In this document: positions 46,587 through 55,646 of the stretch, in pieces | Position numbering within the stretch: the stretch's first letter is position 1 | Layout of the letters: the number at the start of each line of letters is the position of its first letter | Assembly (NCBI GenBank): GCA_016933275.1 | Contig: JAFGBI010000095.1 | Location: forward strand, 24,733 to 88,732 | Length of the DNA stretch: 64,000 nt | Source of the DNA: Polyangiaceae bacterium | GTDB taxonomy: Bacteria; Myxococcota_A; Polyangia; Polyangiales; Polyangiaceae | Direction of reading: 5' to 3' | Made by a program: the position numbers and the translations under genes | Notes under the pieces: generated by a model | What the model was told of the DNA's origin: nothing | Database searches by the model: none | Seen by the model: only the letters and a program-made list of their open reading frames with translations

Positions 46587-46620
46587 GTGAGGAGGAGGCG
46601 ATGTAGACAGCGCGGAGACT

Positions 46621-47830
46621 TCACGAGAAACCTAGTTGCGTGTTCGGGCATTTCCCCTCGAAGAATTCGAGATCGTTCACCCAGAAACCGAAGGGGAGGC
46701 TTGCCACCATCCGTTGGTTGTCCCCATTGGGGACGAAGCCGCGGTACCAGTCCTTGCCCTGGTTGAAGAAGAACTGCAGCTTGAGCACTCGAGACGCGAG
46801 CGCCGCGCGCTCGGCGTTGGAGAGGTTGCTCGGGGGCGCGAGAGGGTACAAATCCCGGTCGAAGCAGTACGTGTACTCCCTCCAGTCAGTCGAGAGCTCG
46901 TTGTCCGCGTCGATGTTGCTCGCGACCTGCAAGAACCGGCCGAGGTGCTGGTAGCAGGGGCGGGCTGCCTTGTCGGCGGTTTCCGGCAGGTCCACGCAGG
47001 TGCCACCGGAGCCCGGTCCCTCGGTCTCCGGGATGGATAGGTTGAAGCGGACTGCGGAATTCGGATCGTGGCTTGCGCCTCTCCTTGCCCTGAAGCGAAC
47101 TCCGGTGTACCGGCTCGCCTCGCAAAGAGCAGGGTTTGGCCGATCCTCGCCGAAATGGATCTCGAGCCCGACCCGGTCGCCCCAGCCGGCCGCGCTCGAG
47201 CCCGTCGCGTGGAGCGCCCATTCGTCACACGCGTCACTGGTCTCCGATGCCTCCACCGCCACCTGGAACGAGGGGACATCGTTCTCCAAGACTCGCTCCC
47301 AGGCACCTGCACGGCCGTCCTGCGGGATCACGACCGGCGCGCCAGCGCCCTCCTCGAAGTCGGAGATCATCCCGAGTGGGCGGTGGCAGCTCGGTTCGCA
47401 GGTGGTGCCTTCGACGCAGGCATCGTCGCAGAGGACTTGTCCCTCCGGACAGACGCAGGCTCCGTTCGAGCAGATCCGACCGTTCGTGCAAGGGGGTTGG
47501 CAGCAGGATCCTACGGTGGCGCAGGTGCCGTAGCAGTCCTCCTGCTCGGACGGGCACCTGCACACCCCGCCGATCCTCGGTGCCGGCGACGCCACCGCTC
47601 GCGAGCGCACCGGCCCTGCCACCGGTCGCGACCGTGCCGGCGACGCCGCCGCTCGCGACCGCGCCGGCCACGTCTCCGCTCCCGGCGGCGCCCGCCCGTG
47701 GGGCTCCCGCGTTGCCATCATCGAACGGCGATCGTTCGATCTTCTCGAAGCGCGGGAACGCGCAGCTCGCGGCCCACGCCGCGCCAAGGAACGCGAAACC
47801 GAGCGCACCACCCGACCGACCGCGAGCCAT
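46621..47830 (-). pseudogene. Frameshifted Cys-rich/jelly-roll lipoprotein (module copy 2)
   Basis: The start at 47830 gives a lipoprotein signal peptide (lipobox WAASC) and a Gly/Ala linker of VASGGVAGT repeats. Near 47560-47600 the coding sense moves to another frame, which carries CRCPSEQEDCYGTC, CCQPPCTNGRIC, CVCPEGQVLCDDAC and then a beta-rich domain of about 210 residues (MISDFEEGAGAPV.. to FWVNDLEFFEGKC). That domain resembles carbohydrate-binding jelly-roll domains of extracellular enzymes. One extra base, within the repetitive GGC/GTC linker or just after it, explains the shift. It could be a true mutation, phase variation or a sequencing error. It is coupled to the upstream TPR/PEGA-like gene by the same TGATG overlap as module copy 1. 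Confidence 0.7.
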
Positions 47831-48933
47831 CAGAACCGCCCCTCCACGCCGAGCGAGCGCCAACCGATGACCGGCGCGATGCGGCGTCCCGCCTTGCTCT
47901 CGCGTGGGGCGGTCACCAGCAGCGCCGTGCCGGCAGCGATGCCGAGCCCGCCGGCAACGAAGCCGGTCGTCGCCAGCGGCCGCAGTGTGTTGTAGCGATC
48001 CACGGCATCGTGCTCGTCTCGGCCGCACTCGCCGTTCATGCAGTCACCCTCCTCGAGATCCTGTTTCTGTTGGGCGAGGGATATGGAGGCCACCGTACCG
48101 AGCAGGAGCCCCGCGCCACCGATGCCGGCCGAGATCCATCCTGCGACGCGCTGCCCTCGGCCGCGCGTCGCGCGGTCCGCGTCCGGCGGGGCACCGCGGG
48201 ATGACGGGGCGAGTTCCGGTGTCCCGGCGCCGGGTTGCCGGGCCGCCGCGGCGTCGCTGGGGAAGCGCAAGGTCGTCGTTGCGGTCCGACCTTCGATGGT
48301 CGTCGCTCGTGTCTCGATGGCCTTCGTTCCCCTTCTGCCCGCGACCTGGTGCTCGCCAGGGTCGACCAGCTTCCCAGCGGACAACAAGGAAGGTGGCACA
48401 GGCACGCCGTCGATGGTCACCGCGACGTCGTTCGGAGCGGCGCCCTCGAGCGCGATGACCAGGCGTGGGATCCTGGGGAGCAGCGCCTCGCGGGCTGCCG
48501 CGGCGTCGCTCCTCGCCGCGTCCTGCAGCGCCGCGTCGCTTCCCGTCGTGTTCAGCCGCGTTGCCTCGAGGTAGAGCTCGGCTGCCTCGACCCATCTGCC
48601 CAGTCGCTCCAGAGCGCGACCCGCGTGGAGTGCGAGAGTGGGTACCTTCACGACCTCGTAGGCCTGCCAGAGCTTCTGGGCAGCGACCTCGAAGTCTCCA
48701 GCGTCGCACGCGGCCAGCCCCTCCTCGCCGAGCTCCCGCGCGGTCGCGACCGACGCCCGATCCTGGGCCCAACCCATCCGACACACCAGCAGCACCGCTG
48801 CCAGCCCCCACACACCGACTCCCGGCCGCCGCGTGGCAACCGAGCTTGCCCGAAGTCGAGTTCCCCGGTCAAGGCGCGGTGGCTCGGGTCCTGGTGGGGT
48901 CCTGATTGGTGCTCCGGAGGGGTTCCTGCTCAC
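47830..48933 (-). CDS. Exported TPR/PEGA-like protein (module copy 2)
   Basis: This 367-residue paralogue of 36612-37691 has the same order of parts. A hydrophobic signal (WGLAAVLLVCRMGWA) is followed by TPR-like helices (EEGLAACDAGDFEVAAQKLW, ALHAGRALERLGRWVEAAEL), a beta-domain (PRLVIALEGAAPNDVAVTID, DPGEHQVAGRRG), a linker, and two Gly-rich hydrophobic helices around a Cys loop (GDCMNGECG). The end is SLGVEGRF. I chose the GTG at 48933 because it overlaps the TolB-like gene's TGA (GTGA). A GTG at 48813 with GGGAG is an alternative but leaves a very short leader. Confidence 0.72.
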   Translation of the reverse strand: MSRNPSGAPIRTPPGPEPPRLDRGTRLRASSVATRRPGVGVWGLAAVLLVCRMGWAQDRASVATARELGEEGLAACDAGDFEVAAQKLWQAYEVVKVPTLALHAGRALERLGRWVEAAELYLEATRLNTTGSDAALQDAARSDAAAAREALLPRIPRLVIALEGAAPNDVAVTIDGVPVPPSLLSAGKLVDPGEHQVAGRRGTKAIETRATTIEGRTATTTLRFPSDAAAARQPGAGTPELAPSSRGAPPDADRATRGRGQRVAGWISAGIGGAGLLLGTVASISLAQQKQDLEEGDCMNGECGRDEHDAVDRYNTLRPLATTGFVAGGLGIAAGTALLVTAPRESKAGRRIAPVIGWRSLGVEGRF

Positions 48934-51152
48934 GGCTGGAAGCCGAACCCCATCGGACAGCCCGGCAGCGATGCCGGGTTCGAGCTGCACGAGAGGACGA
49001 GCCGGGGTGCTAGCCCAGGATCCAGTGCATCGACGACGTACAGAGCGCGGGCCGATCGGAGGGGATCGGTGCCCAAGAAACCGACGTAGGACGAATCGCT
49101 GGACCATCCGGCAATGGACCGATCGTAGGGGAGAGCGAGCGGATGCTGGGCGATCCCGCTGGGGCTCGACAGGTCGTGGAGCATGGCCGGCTGAGCGACA
49201 TCCTGAGCCCCGTAGGTGTCGTGACCGACCACGATGACCTTCGACGAGTCCGGAGAGAAACGCAGGTATGCGCCAACGGCGGTGGGCTCGAGCGCGGTTG
49301 CCGGCTCGATGGAGTCGTCGAGCACCCGGGCGATCCACCACGTACCCGCGTCCGGATCGTTCGGAAGCGCCCCGGCTCGTCTGAAGGCGAGCCAGCGGCC
49401 GTCGGGAGATGCCGTGAGCTCGTCCACCTCCGGCAGCTCGTCAGCATAGAGGATCGTGGTAAGGTCGGCCGCATCGAAGGCCGTGACCGCCGGGATCCCG
49501 TTGCGAAGCTCGAAGAAGCGCTTGCCAGCGAACTTGCCCGACGGGGAGCCGCTCCGGTAACTGTTCTCTGGTTCCGCCACCTCGCGCGTGCCGAGCAGTT
49601 CGGCACGGATGCCGTCGAGGGCGTAATAGAAGTACGTTGCCGGTTCGGCGGCGCTCGCGCCGAAATCTGCCGCCACTGCCGCCTCGAGGGAGGGGGAGAA
49701 CACCCAGCCGTCGTGCACGGGGAGCGCGCCGTGAGCGAACGTGGCTAGATCCATGAGCCCCCACTCGATCGTCGTCGTGTCCTCCGGCACGCGTTCGACG
49801 ACGGCCCGGTCGCCGCCGGTCCCCACTTGGTGGAGCTTGCCGAGAACACCGGTCGCTGCCGGGGGTTCGATGGCGGCGTCGCTCATGTCGACGAGCTGGA
49901 TCTCTTCGGCGAGATCGGTGTACGCGAAGGTCCGGTCGCCCACCCAGGAGGGAGGTCGGCCTGCCGCCGCGAGATACTCCACTGGCGCAGTTCCGGACCG
50001 CGACGGATCGAAGACCATGATCCGCACTTCGGTGGTGGCGTATGCCGCGCAGGCGAGCTGGGTCGAGTCCGGCGACCAGGAGCAGGAGGGGGAGCCCGTG
50101 ACCTCGCCGAGTGAGATCGGGTCCCCGAGCTTGTCGCCGGATGTGTCGATCACGAAGATCTCCGTCATCGTGTCCCGCCGGTGGTCGTAGTACAGCCACC
50201 GCCCGTCCGGCGAGAAGCCCCGGCCGCCCCTGGTCCAAGCGTCGAGCGTGACGATCGGCGAGCCTTCGTTCAGGAGGTCCTGGATCAGGATCAACACCTG
50301 GCTCGAGGCTGACGACGGGAACGCCGCCGCGTACATCCAGCGGGTTCGATCCACGTGCAACGTCACCTGCTCGGAGACCTGCGCGCCGAACGCGTCGGTC
50401 ACGGTCACCATGAACGCGAAATCACCGGCCTCGCTCGGGGTGCCGGCGACCGCTCCGTCCGCGCCGAGGATCAAGCCGAGCGGCAACGTTCCGCCGCCGA
50501 GCGCGAAGCGGTAGCCGTCATTCGAGCCGCCGCGGGCCGAGAGGTGTGCCGCATAGGCCCGCCCGAGTCGCGCATCTGCCAGGGCGTCGGGTTCGATCGT
50601 GAGCGACCTGACAGCCGACTGTCCGGCGGCGCCCGCGTCTCCGCCGCCGCCCCCTGCGACGGGCGTTGGCTCTCCAGCCCAGCCGCCGGGTCCGCCGCCG
50701 CCTCCGTGCGCGCCGGATCCGCCTGCAGCCGCGGGTCCGTCGCCGCCCTCGGGAGCCACGCCGCCGGCGGCCGCCCCCGCCGCAAATCCCGCGCCCGCAC
50801 CCTGGGCAGGCACCCCGGCGTTCGTCCCGTCGGCGGCCGTGCCCCCGCCGCCACCGGGGATCGAGGTGCTACCCGAGCCACCAAACGGGATCGCCCGCGT
50901 GCCGCCGGAGGCGAGCGAGCCCCCGCTTCCATGTCCGGGACGTCCGCCGCCGCCGCGGGCGGGCGAACCCGCCTGGCCAATACGCCGCCCTTCGGCGGCG
51001 TCGTCCACCAGCTCCGAGCGCGCACCACAGGCACCGAGCAGCGCCAGAGCCAGGCCGCCGATCCCGCCGCGAACCCCCGGCCGTCGCTCACGAGTCGCCC
51101 GCCGCCAGCATCCTGCCGGGATCTCGTGATCCTGTCTCCACCGCGCTGCCAC
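48930..51152 (-). CDS. Lipoprotein with Ig-like and TolB-type propeller domains
   Basis: This 740-residue lipoprotein has a GTG start, an Arg-rich leader and lipobox LLGAC. A Gly-rich linker (about 60-180, many GGGG runs) leads to a putative Ig-like domain (about 185-270; GTLPLGLILGADGAVAGTPS matches the He_PIG pattern). The rest is a beta-propeller with TolB/WD40-like blades (GRGFSPDGRWLYYDHRRD, PSCSWSPDSTQLACAAY, DELTASPDGRWLAFRR, LRFSPDSSKVIVVG). It heads a three-gene minus-strand unit with the TPR/PEGA-like protein and the frameshifted lipoprotein. A role as a surface scaffold or sensor is an inference. Confidence 0.78.
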   Translation of the reverse strand: MAARWRQDHEIPAGCWRRATRERRPGVRGGIGGLALALLGACGARSELVDDAAEGRRIGQAGSPARGGGGRPGHGSGGSLASGGTRAIPFGGSGSTSIPGGGGGTAADGTNAGVPAQGAGAGFAAGAAAGGVAPEGGDGPAAAGGSGAHGGGGGPGGWAGEPTPVAGGGGGDAGAAGQSAVRSLTIEPDALADARLGRAYAAHLSARGGSNDGYRFALGGGTLPLGLILGADGAVAGTPSEAGDFAFMVTVTDAFGAQVSEQVTLHVDRTRWMYAAAFPSSASSQVLILIQDLLNEGSPIVTLDAWTRGGRGFSPDGRWLYYDHRRDTMTEIFVIDTSGDKLGDPISLGEVTGSPSCSWSPDSTQLACAAYATTEVRIMVFDPSRSGTAPVEYLAAAGRPPSWVGDRTFAYTDLAEEIQLVDMSDAAIEPPAATGVLGKLHQVGTGGDRAVVERVPEDTTTIEWGLMDLATFAHGALPVHDGWVFSPSLEAAVAADFGASAAEPATYFYYALDGIRAELLGTREVAEPENSYRSGSPSGKFAGKRFFELRNGIPAVTAFDAADLTTILYADELPEVDELTASPDGRWLAFRRAGALPNDPDAGTWWIARVLDDSIEPATALEPTAVGAYLRFSPDSSKVIVVGHDTYGAQDVAQPAMLHDLSSPSGIAQHPLALPYDRSIAGWSSDSSYVGFLGTDPLRSARALYVVDALDPGLAPRLVLSCSSNPASLPGCPMGFGFQP

Positions 51153-51402
51153 GGGCTGAACGCTAGCATCGGGAAGGTGGGGACGTTCAGGGAGGAATCA
51201 CGGTAGCGGCTCGTTTCGCCATGGCGCGGACCAGCGCCAGCGACGACCCGCACCATGGGAGCCCACCTCCCTCGGGTCAGCCGCGGGTGTCCCCACCTGC
51301 TTTCGGCGATTGGCGCACGTCGCGCTGGTCGCCGGCGGAGGCGCGGGGCGCGGAACGAGCTTCGGTTCGGACTGTCCCCTCCGCGGGGTATGCTGGTTCG
51401 CC

Positions 51403-53028
51403 ATGAGCCAGTCCTGGGTCGCCCTGGTAGGACCGGAGGTCGAGGAGAACCTCAGCCTTCGGTACCTGGCCGCTGCCCTGGCACAGAGCGGTATCCGGAG
51501 CGAGATCCACGCATTCAATGCACCCGAGGATTTCTCGCGCATTGCCAAGGCCATCCTGGATGCACCGGTACCGCCGCTTCTGGTCGGATTGTCGCTCGCC
51601 TTCCAGTGGCGGGCAGAGGAATTCCTCGCGCTGGCCATGGCGCTCCGCGCCGGCGGGTACCGTGGGCACGTGACCGGTGGCGGGCATTTCGGCACCTTCG
51701 CGGCGAACGAGCTCCTGCGCGATTTCCTCGAGCTCGATAGCATCTGCCGATTCGAGGCGGAATCTACCATCGTCGAACTCGTCCGCGCTCTCGAGCGGGA
51801 CAGGCCGCTCGATGACGTGAGCGGCCTCGTACTCCGGCGAGGCGGCGTCGTGAAGGTCACCGCACCGCGCGGATTGCCAGACGTGAAAGCGTTGCCGTGG
51901 CCCGACCGGCGTGGCGCGCCGGCACGGTGTTTCGGTCACGCCATCGCACCCTTGGTCGGGAGCCGCGGCTGCTACGGACGTTGCAGCTTCTGCTCGATCG
52001 CGGCGTGGCACGACGCGGCGTCGTCGAGCCGACGCTTCCGCTTGCGTGACGTCGCAGACGTCGCGGACGAGATGGCGGAGCTGCAGCGTGGCCGGGGCAT
52101 CGAGATCTTCCTGTTCGAGGACGACAACTTCTTCCTACCGCGGCCGGAAGCGAGCCTGGCGCGCATCCACGGCCTCGCTGACGCGCTCGCGGCCCGCGGC
52201 GTGGATCACTTCGCGACCATGGTGAAGGCGCGGGCCGACGACGTCCGCACGGAGCTGTTCGAGCCCTTGGTTCGACGCCTCCACTGCCTGCGCGCCTACG
52301 TTGGCATCGAGTCGCACGCGGACTCCGGCCTCCTCACCCTCGCGCGGAACGCGCGACCGAGCGACAACGACAGCGCGATGGCGGTCGCCCGGCAGCTTGG
52401 TCTCTACGTCTGCTTCAACGTGCTGCCGTTCGATCCGGACGCGACGCTCGAGTCCTTCGTCGAAAACGTCGCCTTCCTGGATCGCGTCCTCGACTATCCG
52501 TTCTGCGTCGGGCGGGTGGAGCTCTACGCGGGGACACCCTTGTTGGCCCGCCTGCAGCGGGAGGGGCGGTGCCGCGGCGACTACCTCCGATGGAACTATG
52601 ACCTCATCGAACCGCGCCTCGAGCGGTTGTTCCGGCGATTCATGGCCTGCCAGCGGGACCGGTACTTCAGCGGCGAGGGTGCCATCCAGCGACTCTGGGT
52701 GCTCCGCATGGACGTGGAGGCCGCGCGCTTCTTCCACCCGGATCGCTTCCGCCCCGCGTGGCACGAGCGGGCCGTGGCGCTCACGCGCACCGTCACCACG
52801 GACGCGGTTGCCGTGCTCCACGCGCTCGTCGCCTTCGCGCGCGCCGATGTGGACGAAGAGCGACCACACACCGTGCACGCCCTTGCCCGCCAGGCTCGTA
52901 GAGTCGATGCGGCGGTGCTCGAAGGGATCCTGGCGCTCGCCCGCGAGATGAGCGAGAGTATCGGTGAAGCGGCTTCGGTCTGTGAGGTCAACCGAGTCGC
53001 TCGCGAACGGAACCCGACCCTTGCTTGA
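51403..53028 (+). CDS. B12-binding-domain radical SAM enzyme
   Basis: This 541-residue enzyme starts with a cobalamin-binding-type Rossmann domain (about 1-145; WVALVGPEVEENLSLRYLAA, LVGLSLAFQWRAEEF, GGHFGT) that lacks the DxHxxG cobalt-ligand motif. The radical SAM barrel follows, with the [4Fe-4S] motif CYGRCSFC (near residue 190), FLFEDDNFFLP, AYVGIESHADSGL and FNVLPFDPDATLESF. A helical C-terminal domain (about 420-541) is Arg-rich and not recognised. Homology begins at the ATG 51403. The gene downstream starts seven bases after the stop and encodes a small exported protein, so a role in modifying that protein or a metabolite delivered to it is possible. The substrate is unknown. Confidence 0.85.
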   Translation: MSQSWVALVGPEVEENLSLRYLAAALAQSGIRSEIHAFNAPEDFSRIAKAILDAPVPPLLVGLSLAFQWRAEEFLALAMALRAGGYRGHVTGGGHFGTFAANELLRDFLELDSICRFEAESTIVELVRALERDRPLDDVSGLVLRRGGVVKVTAPRGLPDVKALPWPDRRGAPARCFGHAIAPLVGSRGCYGRCSFCSIAAWHDAASSSRRFRLRDVADVADEMAELQRGRGIEIFLFEDDNFFLPRPEASLARIHGLADALAARGVDHFATMVKARADDVRTELFEPLVRRLHCLRAYVGIESHADSGLLTLARNARPSDNDSAMAVARQLGLYVCFNVLPFDPDATLESFVENVAFLDRVLDYPFCVGRVELYAGTPLLARLQREGRCRGDYLRWNYDLIEPRLERLFRRFMACQRDRYFSGEGAIQRLWVLRMDVEAARFFHPDRFRPAWHERAVALTRTVTTDAVAVLHALVAFARADVDEERPHTVHALARQARRVDAAVLEGILALAREMSESIGEAASVCEVNRVARERNPTLA

Positions 53029-53035
53029 GGCGCCC

Positions 53036-53563
53036 ATGAAAGAACGGAAAGGCCCTGCTCCCTCGTCCGGATCCCCCGACCGCTCAGGCTCTGCTGCCGC
53101 GACGCGCGGAGCTCGCAGCGTCCGGGAGCGGGTCTACGAGCGCTGGCAGAGCCTGGCTCCCCTCGCGGTCATCGCGGCCGCTCCCCTCCTCAACACCGCT
53201 TGCGATCCGGCACCGGAGCCCGACTGCACCGAGAGCCGGATCTGGGTGGGCTCGATCGCGGCCTCCGCGAGGTGGATCGACCAGAACGGGTCATTTCGAG
53301 TCGAGCTCACCATCAGCTCGGACGCCCCCGACATCTCGCTGGCTTCGCTCGAGCCCTCGGTGGACGGTGGCACCGTCGAATCGACGACGTTCCACGCCGG
53401 CACGCCCGCCGAGTACGTCCTCGTCATCACGCCCGGCGAGGCGGGCTCGTTGCGCGTCACCGCCACCGCCGAATGCAGAGCGGGTGCGTCGGACTTCCGC
53501 GTCACGCTCGGTCCGCTCGGTCTTCCCGCCGACGGGATCGCCATCCCGACCGAGGTGGAGTAG
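53036..53563 (+). CDS. Small exported protein paired with the radical SAM enzyme
   Basis: This 175-residue protein has GAGG five bases before the ATG. Residues 1-35 are an unusually long, Ser/Arg/Pro-rich cytoplasmic-type leader, then a hydrophobic segment ends at LLNTACDP, possibly a weak lipobox. The mature part (about 58-175) is beta-rich with four Cys (CDPAPEPDC, AECRAG) and an Ig-like strand pattern (GSFRVELTISSDAPDISLAS, TPGEAGSLRVTATAE). No family is recognised. The long leader before the signal segment and the tight coupling to a radical SAM gene are the odd points. Confidence 0.6.
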   Translation: MKERKGPAPSSGSPDRSGSAAATRGARSVRERVYERWQSLAPLAVIAAAPLLNTACDPAPEPDCTESRIWVGSIAASARWIDQNGSFRVELTISSDAPDISLASLEPSVDGGTVESTTFHAGTPAEYVLVITPGEAGSLRVTATAECRAGASDFRVTLGPLGLPADGIAIPTEVE

Positions 53564-53649
53564 GGGGGCGGCCCGCTCCCCGCCCAGCGAGCCGAGCGCA
53601 TGCTGCCGACCCTTAGGCCGCTTCTCGGAAGGGCTTTGATTCCGGGGCC

Positions 53650-54069
53650 TTGAAGAGCCGGTCCAGGGGGGAGCCACCGCCATCCGGCACACGCACTCCG
53701 TCAGTGGAACCGATCGGTTCGAAGGGGCCCACCGCGGCGGAGGAACCGCGCATCGCCGCCCAGGTCCCCGGATATCAAGCAAGAATCCTGTCCCGCCGGA
53801 TCGCGCCCGCTGGTGAGACCGGCGGCACCACCGGTGAGACCGGCGGCACCACCGGTGAGACCGGCGGCACCACTGGTGAGACCGGCGGAGCTAGCAGCGG
53901 AGGAACCGGCGGCACCAGCGAATCTGGCGGCAACGGCGGTGCGGCCGGGGAAGGTAGCGGCGGTGCCCTGGGTACGGGCGGCGAGATGCCTGGTACCGGT
54001 GGTACCCCTGAGACGGGAGGCGAACCCGCCACCGGCGGCAGCGGCGAAGCCGCCTCGGGCAGCGCGTAG
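53650..54069 (+). CDS. Orphan Gly/Thr-rich repeat fragment
   Basis: The 139-residue frame consists, after residue 55, almost only of GETGGTT and GGT/GGE repeats like the linkers of this genome's lipoproteins. It has no signal peptide or lipobox, and the first 50 residues look random. It is probably the remains of a lipoprotein gene that lost its front and its functional domain. Confidence 0.35.
   Translation: MKSRSRGEPPPSGTRTPSVEPIGSKGPTAAEEPRIAAQVPGYQARILSRRIAPAGETGGTTGETGGTTGETGGTTGETGGASSGGTGGTSESGGNGGAAGEGSGGALGTGGEMPGTGGTPETGGEPATGGSGEAASGSA
53812..53889 (+). repeat. 21-bp tandem repeat
   Basis: The unit GGTGAGACCGGCGGCACCAC(C) occurs three times plus a partial fourth, nearly identical. 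Each unit encodes GETGGTT in the plus frame. In-frame gain or loss by slippage is possible. Confidence 0.85.
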
Positions 54070-54295
54070 TCGTCATCGTGGCTCGTCGAGGCCAAGGCGT
54101 GCAAGTGGCGTGAGCGTCCGAGCGTGCGTTCCGAGGCGCACGTGATACGTGCAGGGGACGATCCGTCCATTTCGCGCGACGAGCCGTGACGCGACGTCGT
54201 GGGTGACGCCGTGGGACGGGTCGAACCGGGCGCGAAGGGGGGTGTCATGTGCCAGGTTCTTCGAGGAGAAGTCGCTGGACTATTCCACCGCCGGT

Positions 54296-55435
54296 TCAGT
54301 TGCTGGTCGTCACGTTTGCCACCGGGAAGTCGATGCTACCAACGCCACCCCCAACTTCCACGTTGATGTGGATCGAGGTCGGGTTCCCCAGGGTCCAGCC
54401 CTGGGCCGCCCACGCGTTGAAGTGGTCACTCACGGTGATGGTCCCGCACTGACGAGGCGCTTCCCGGGTGCTGTGCATCTGAACCCAGGGGCCCGTATGC
54501 CCGGATTCGCAAGCATTGGCGCCATCGGTCCCGGTCGTCTCATTCATGCGTAGGTAATACACGGCGCCATCGATGGTGGCGGTGACATCGCCCCTGCCGT
54601 ATAGACCATGGTACGAGTCCTCGTCGATGTACCATTCGACGCAGGGATTGTGCGTCCATCCGTACATTCCAATCATCGAGAAGCCGCCGGCATCCCCGTG
54701 CTTCTGCTCGACGAATTCTGCGATGATCGTGCCGTACTCCGTGTAGACTCGGGAGCCGTCAAAATCCAGACCCAGGTGCGCCAGGAAATTCTGGCTGTTG
54801 TTCCAGGATGCGGCAAATGCGTGAGCATCCGAGAAGTAGGTGATGGTTCCCCCATTTCCATTCGTCCAGCCCCCGTAGGAGAGGCCGTCGGCGGCCCGGC
54901 CACTGACCCACGAGGTGAGATCGACCGTAATGCCACCGGGCGGCATGCTGGCCGCGCAATCGGGACCGACGACGGTCCCCTCGCCGCCCGTCGCGAGCTC
55001 GCCGCCCGTCGCGATCACGCCGCCCGTCGCGACCACGCCGCCCGTCGCGATCACGCCGCCCGTCGCGACCACGCCGCCCGTCGCGACCACGCCGCCCGTC
55101 GCGATCACGCCGCCCGTCGCGACCACGCCGCCCGTCGCGATCACGCCGCCCGTCGCGATCACGCCGCCCGTCGCGACCACGCCGCCCGTTGCCGCCCCAC
55201 CGGTCACGGTCCCGCCGGTCGCCACCCCGCCGGTCGCTGTGGTGCCGCCCGTGGTCACGCCGCCCGTGGCGCTCGTGCCGCCACTGTCCATCGCGCTACC
55301 GCCTGACGCTGGCTGACCGCCGACAGTGGAGTACGCTCCGGTGCCTGACTCGGTCGCCGGGTCCGAGCTGGCCGAACAAGCCGTGATCGCGAGACCCAGA
55401 CTCACCAGCAGGACCGCTGCCGAAGTGCTCTTCAT
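54296..55435 (-). CDS. GH11 xylanase-like lipoprotein
   Basis: This 379-residue lipoprotein starts at 55435, with a perfect AGGAGG ribosome site and lipobox AITAC. A linker of about 110 residues consists of TGG-type repeats, including about ten V(V/I)ATGG units. The C-terminal domain (about 165-379) has glycoside hydrolase family 11 hallmarks: YGGWTNGNGGTITYFSD, MYGWTHNPCVEWYI with the nucleophile Glu, PRQCGTITVSDHFNAWAAQG, and the acid/base Glu region HINVEVGGGVGSIDF. The likely activity is endo-1,4-beta-xylanase, displayed on the cell surface by the lipid anchor. GH11 enzymes are usually freely secreted, so lipid anchoring is unusual. Confidence 0.85.
   Translation of the reverse strand: MKSTSAAVLLVSLGLAITACSASSDPATESGTGAYSTVGGQPASGGSAMDSGGTSATGGVTTGGTTATGGVATGGTVTGGAATGGVVATGGVIATGGVIATGGVVATGGVIATGGVVATGGVVATGGVIATGGVVATGGVIATGGELATGGEGTVVGPDCAASMPPGGITVDLTSWVSGRAADGLSYGGWTNGNGGTITYFSDAHAFAASWNNSQNFLAHLGLDFDGSRVYTEYGTIIAEFVEQKHGDAGGFSMIGMYGWTHNPCVEWYIDEDSYHGLYGRGDVTATIDGAVYYLRMNETTGTDGANACESGHTGPWVQMHSTREAPRQCGTITVSDHFNAWAAQGWTLGNPTSIHINVEVGGGVGSIDFPVANVTTSN
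54983..55189 (-). repeat. 18-bp tandem repeat in the xylanase linker
   Basis: About eleven 18-bp units (plus-strand core GTCGCGATCACGCCGCCC or GTCGCGACCACGCCGCCC) encode V(I/V)ATGG. The two versions differ by one base and alternate irregularly (V,I,I,V,I,V,V,I,V,I in protein order), with one diverged ELATGG end unit. Since the unit is in frame, slippage would change linker length without breaking the gene. Confidence 0.92.
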
Positions 55436-55646
55436 GGGTGACCCTCCTTGCGGCAAGGGGAAGGTTATCACCGGCATCGGCGGGACCCGAGGGGCCTGCC
55501 GTCTCCCCCCTTGCATCTAGAATTGCAGGGGAAGTGTCGTCCTGAGTGGAAGCGATCTGCGGAAAAGGCTCAGAATCTGCTTCGGATTCCGGCATGTTGT
55601 CCGTCGTCGGCGCGAAATCCAGGTTGAAGGGACGGACCGCCGCGGG

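Noticed and set aside
53775..54248. Pro-rich minus-strand protein
   Set aside because: It is the antisense of the GETGGTT repeats; Gly/Thr linkers read backwards always give Pro-rich frames.
54983..55189. Possible CRISPR array
   Set aside because: Units are 18 bp, contiguous, without spacers, and in frame within a lipoprotein gene.
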